The notes under the pieces were generated by a model, which saw only the letters and a program-made list of their open reading frames with translations, was not told the DNA's origin and did no database searches. This document shows, one piece after another, positions 5,307-7,145 of a stretch of 7,145 nucleotides of DNA (position 1 is its first letter; each line of letters begins with the position of its first letter). The position numbers and the translations under genes were made by a program. This stretch comes from Microbacterium sp. (GTDB lineage: Bacteria > Actinomycetota > Actinomycetes > Actinomycetales > Microbacteriaceae). Location: assembly GCA_003476465.1 (NCBI GenBank), contig DMUE01000169.1:1321-8465 (forward strand), written 5' to 3'.

Positions 5307-6928
5307 CGGGGGCCAGGGCCCGCCTCGAGTCGCGAATCCCGGTCGGCGAGCGTCGCGAGGCGCGCGTTGTAAGCGTCGAGCTCGTCATCCCCGACGCGGT
5401 CGACGTGGCGGTCGCGGCGGCGCTGTGCGCGGTCGTCGCTGCGACTCCACTGGATCGCGACCGCTATCGCGAGGATGAGTGTCGGGATCTCCCCGACCGA
5501 CCAGGCCACGCCTCCCCCGATGTATTGGTCTTCGAGGGGCGTGGGTCCCCAGGTGCGACCCATCGCGCCGAACCAGTCCGCGACCATCAGCCCCGACTGC
5601 ATCATGATCGAGATTCCGAAGAAAGCGTGCATCGCCATGACGCCGATCAGCAGGATCAGACGGAAGGCGTAGGGCAGGCGGTAGGGAACCGGGTCGATCC
5701 CGATCAGCGACAGGACGAAGAGATACCCGGTGATCACGAAGTGCGCGATCATCCAGAGGTGCCCGAGGTGGTCGTACAGAGCCCACCGGAAGATGTCGGT
5801 GTAGTAGAAGACCCAGAGCGAGCCGACGAAGAGCGCCGCCGCGACGATCGGGTTGGTGAGCACGCGTGCCACAGGGCTGTGCACGGCCCACAGGATCCAC
5901 TCGCGGCCGCCGCGCGTTCCGTCATCGCGCTTGCGGATCGCACGGGCGGCGAGGGTGACCGGGGCGCCGGGCACCAGGAGCAGCGGGATTGCCATGGTCA
6001 GCAGCATGTGGCCCACCATGTGCACGCTGAAGAGATAGTTCTCGTATGCGGCGACCGGACCGGAGGCGACCCAGAAGAGCAGCAGGATGCCTGCGCACCA
6101 ACTGATCGTGCGGAAGATCGGCCAGGCGTCACCGCGGCGGTGCAGGCGCACGACGCCGGCGAGATAGAAGAAGAGCGCGAAGCCGCAGACGAGCAGCCAG
6201 AGAAGGTCGATTTCCCACACGGTGAACCACTGGGCGATGCCGAGCTCGGGCGGCAGGGGCGAACCGGTGAGCTGTTCGGCCGGGGAGGGGTCCGCGATCG
6301 GGACGTCGCCGACCGGGGGCGCCGTCCGGGCCAGAGCCGCCGCGGCACCGCTGGCGATACCCATGAAGGCCAGTTCGAGGGCGATCAGAGACCAGAACGT
6401 CCGCGCGGCCGCGGTCTCGCCCGCCCGTGCGATGAGCCGCCGGCGATACACGGCTCCGAGCAGCCCGACGGCCAGGAGCGATCCGGCCTTCCCCACGATT
6501 ATGACGCCGTACGCCGAGAGCAGGGCTTCCCAGGAACCCAGCCCGAGCGCGGCGCGGGCGTACCCGGACACGGCGACCACGACGAACGCGATCAGCGCGA
6601 TCGTCGAGTATCGCGGCAGCACGTGTGCCATCCGCTGCGGCGTCGTCGAAGCCCGCAGAACGACCAGCAGGACGAGTCCACCGAGCCACACCGCCGCGCC
6701 CACGATGTGCAGCGCCAACGTCGTCACGGCTGCCGTGTGGTTCGCCGCGGCACCGTCGTGACTGGTGGTCGCCATCGGCACGAGTGCGGCGAGCCCGAGC
6801 ATCCCGACCACCAGCGTGGAAGTCCAGGATCGGACCGCGAAGGCGAGGACCGTCAGAACAGCTCCGGCGAGCGTCGTGATGAGCCAGGCGCGTCCGACGT
6901 CCACGTCGAGCAGGAAGCGTCCGAGTTG

Positions 6929-6931
6929 CTA
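6929..6931 (-). other. In-frame amber codon (TAG) inside the CopD-CtaG frame
   Basis: On the minus strand the codons read TTC GGT TAG CAA CTC GGA. The flanking segments are in the same frame and are both membrane-transporter-like, so a single base substitution is enough to explain the break (CAG to TAG, or GAG to TAG). A frameshift is excluded because no frame change occurs. The gene's normal stop at 5278-5276 is also TAG, which argues against TAG being read as an amino acid throughout. Confidence 0.9.
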
Positions 6932-7145
6932 ACCGAAAACGGCATCGGCGCTCGGGGTGGCGTTGAAAGCGTTGAGGAACGTGAAATAGCCGGTCACGCC
7001 GGCCGAGACGGTGAAGACGGCGGCGCCCACCGATGCGACATCGAGTGCGGTGTCGAACTCGATGTCGCCGACGCGGAGCGCGAACAGAGCGAGAACGAGG
7101 GAACCGGCCATCGCGGCGGCCCCGAGGTTGACGCCCAGATTGGCA

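Larger units (their letters stand above)
5276..7145 (-). pseudogene. CopD-CtaG fusion (copper resistance/cytochrome c oxidase assembly), interrupted by in-frame TAG; 5' end off the right edge
   Basis: A polytopic membrane protein combining a CopD-like domain and a CtaG (caa3-type oxidase assembly) domain, a fusion common in Actinobacteria. It would act in copper uptake or delivery to heme-copper oxidase. The 5' fragment runs from beyond 7145 to the TAG at 6931-6929; the 3' fragment from 6928 to 5276 continues in the same frame. Counting from a GTG at 6904 as residue 1, the CopD part ends about residue 190 and includes LALHIVGAAVWLGGL (63-77) with His49, His56 and His66. The CtaG part (about 225-488) includes SVHMVGHML (293-301), YYTDIFRWALYDHLGHLW (367-384), and HAFFGISIMMQSGLM (426-440). 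The cytoplasmic tail (489-542) is charged. Fragment join reads ...DAVFG-stop-QLGRFLLD..., as expected of one protein with a Gln or Glu codon replaced. GTG 6904 has no ribosome site, so the 3' part may not be made. A sequencing error or readthrough is possible. Confidence 0.8.

Noticed and set aside
4350..5372. A 340-codon plus-strand frame overlapping the 363-aa gene
   Set aside because: It is Arg/Gly/Pro-rich with no membrane or domain pattern and sits in a different frame from the better-supported gene.
6929..6931. TAG as a pyrrolysine or other programmed recoding site
   Set aside because: The same gene ends in TAG at 5278-5276, no obvious stimulatory structure was seen downstream, and such recoding is not expected in this kind of organism. 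Mutation or sequencing error is simpler.
6929..7111. A separate 60-aa membrane protein gene
   Set aside because: The frame stays open past 7111 to the window edge and lines up in frame with the CopD-CtaG remainder, so it is the 5' fragment of that gene.

Overview
This is a high-GC window with heavy G/C codon bias, GTG as well as ATG starts, and several genes apparently transcribed without a leader. This fits a high-GC actinobacterium. The gene types (CopD-CtaG fusion, HmuO-type heme oxygenase beside a DUF2470 protein, short PIF1-like helicase, Cys-anchored beta-lactamase-fold lipoprotein) suggest Microbacteriaceae, perhaps Microbacterium, but I cannot confirm the genus from sequence alone.

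Layout. Minus strand, 1675 to <1: a two-gene unit of a lipoprotein with the serine beta-lactamase fold but with every catalytic motif substituted, overlapped by GTGA with an EamA/RhtA-like exporter that runs off the left edge. Plus strand, 1757-2763: a DUF2470 protein followed by a biliverdin-forming heme oxygenase, probably a heme-degradation/iron-acquisition pair. Each has its own promoter, and the heme oxygenase promoter carries a perfect 14-bp palindrome. Minus strand, 4144-2774: a PIF1-like SF1 helicase, converging on the heme oxygenase. Plus strand, 4213-5304: an unrecognised membrane-anchored extracytoplasmic protein, diverging from the helicase across 68 bp. Minus strand, 7145 to 5276: a multi-membrane-span CopD-CtaG protein (copper handling/cytochrome oxidase assembly) that enters from the right edge and is broken by one in-frame TAG at 6931-6929. 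Its 3' end overlaps the 363-aa gene by 29 bp.

How it works together. The heme oxygenase/DUF2470 pair is the only clear pathway module: heme is opened to biliverdin, CO and iron. The CopD-CtaG protein would serve copper delivery to heme-copper oxidase if intact. The helicase is a separate DNA-metabolism gene. The lipoprotein and exporter look translationally coupled, but no joint job is evident.

Most notable are (i) the pseudoenzyme-like lipoprotein, (ii) the amber codon within an otherwise continuous CopD-CtaG frame, (iii) four genes whose start codon lies exactly six bases after a TANNNT hexamer, and (iv) the palindrome over the heme oxygenase promoter. I see no RNA genes, CRISPR arrays, insertion sequences or attachment sites, and no gene-free stretch longer than 300 bases. 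I did not find a convincing multi-gene novel system.
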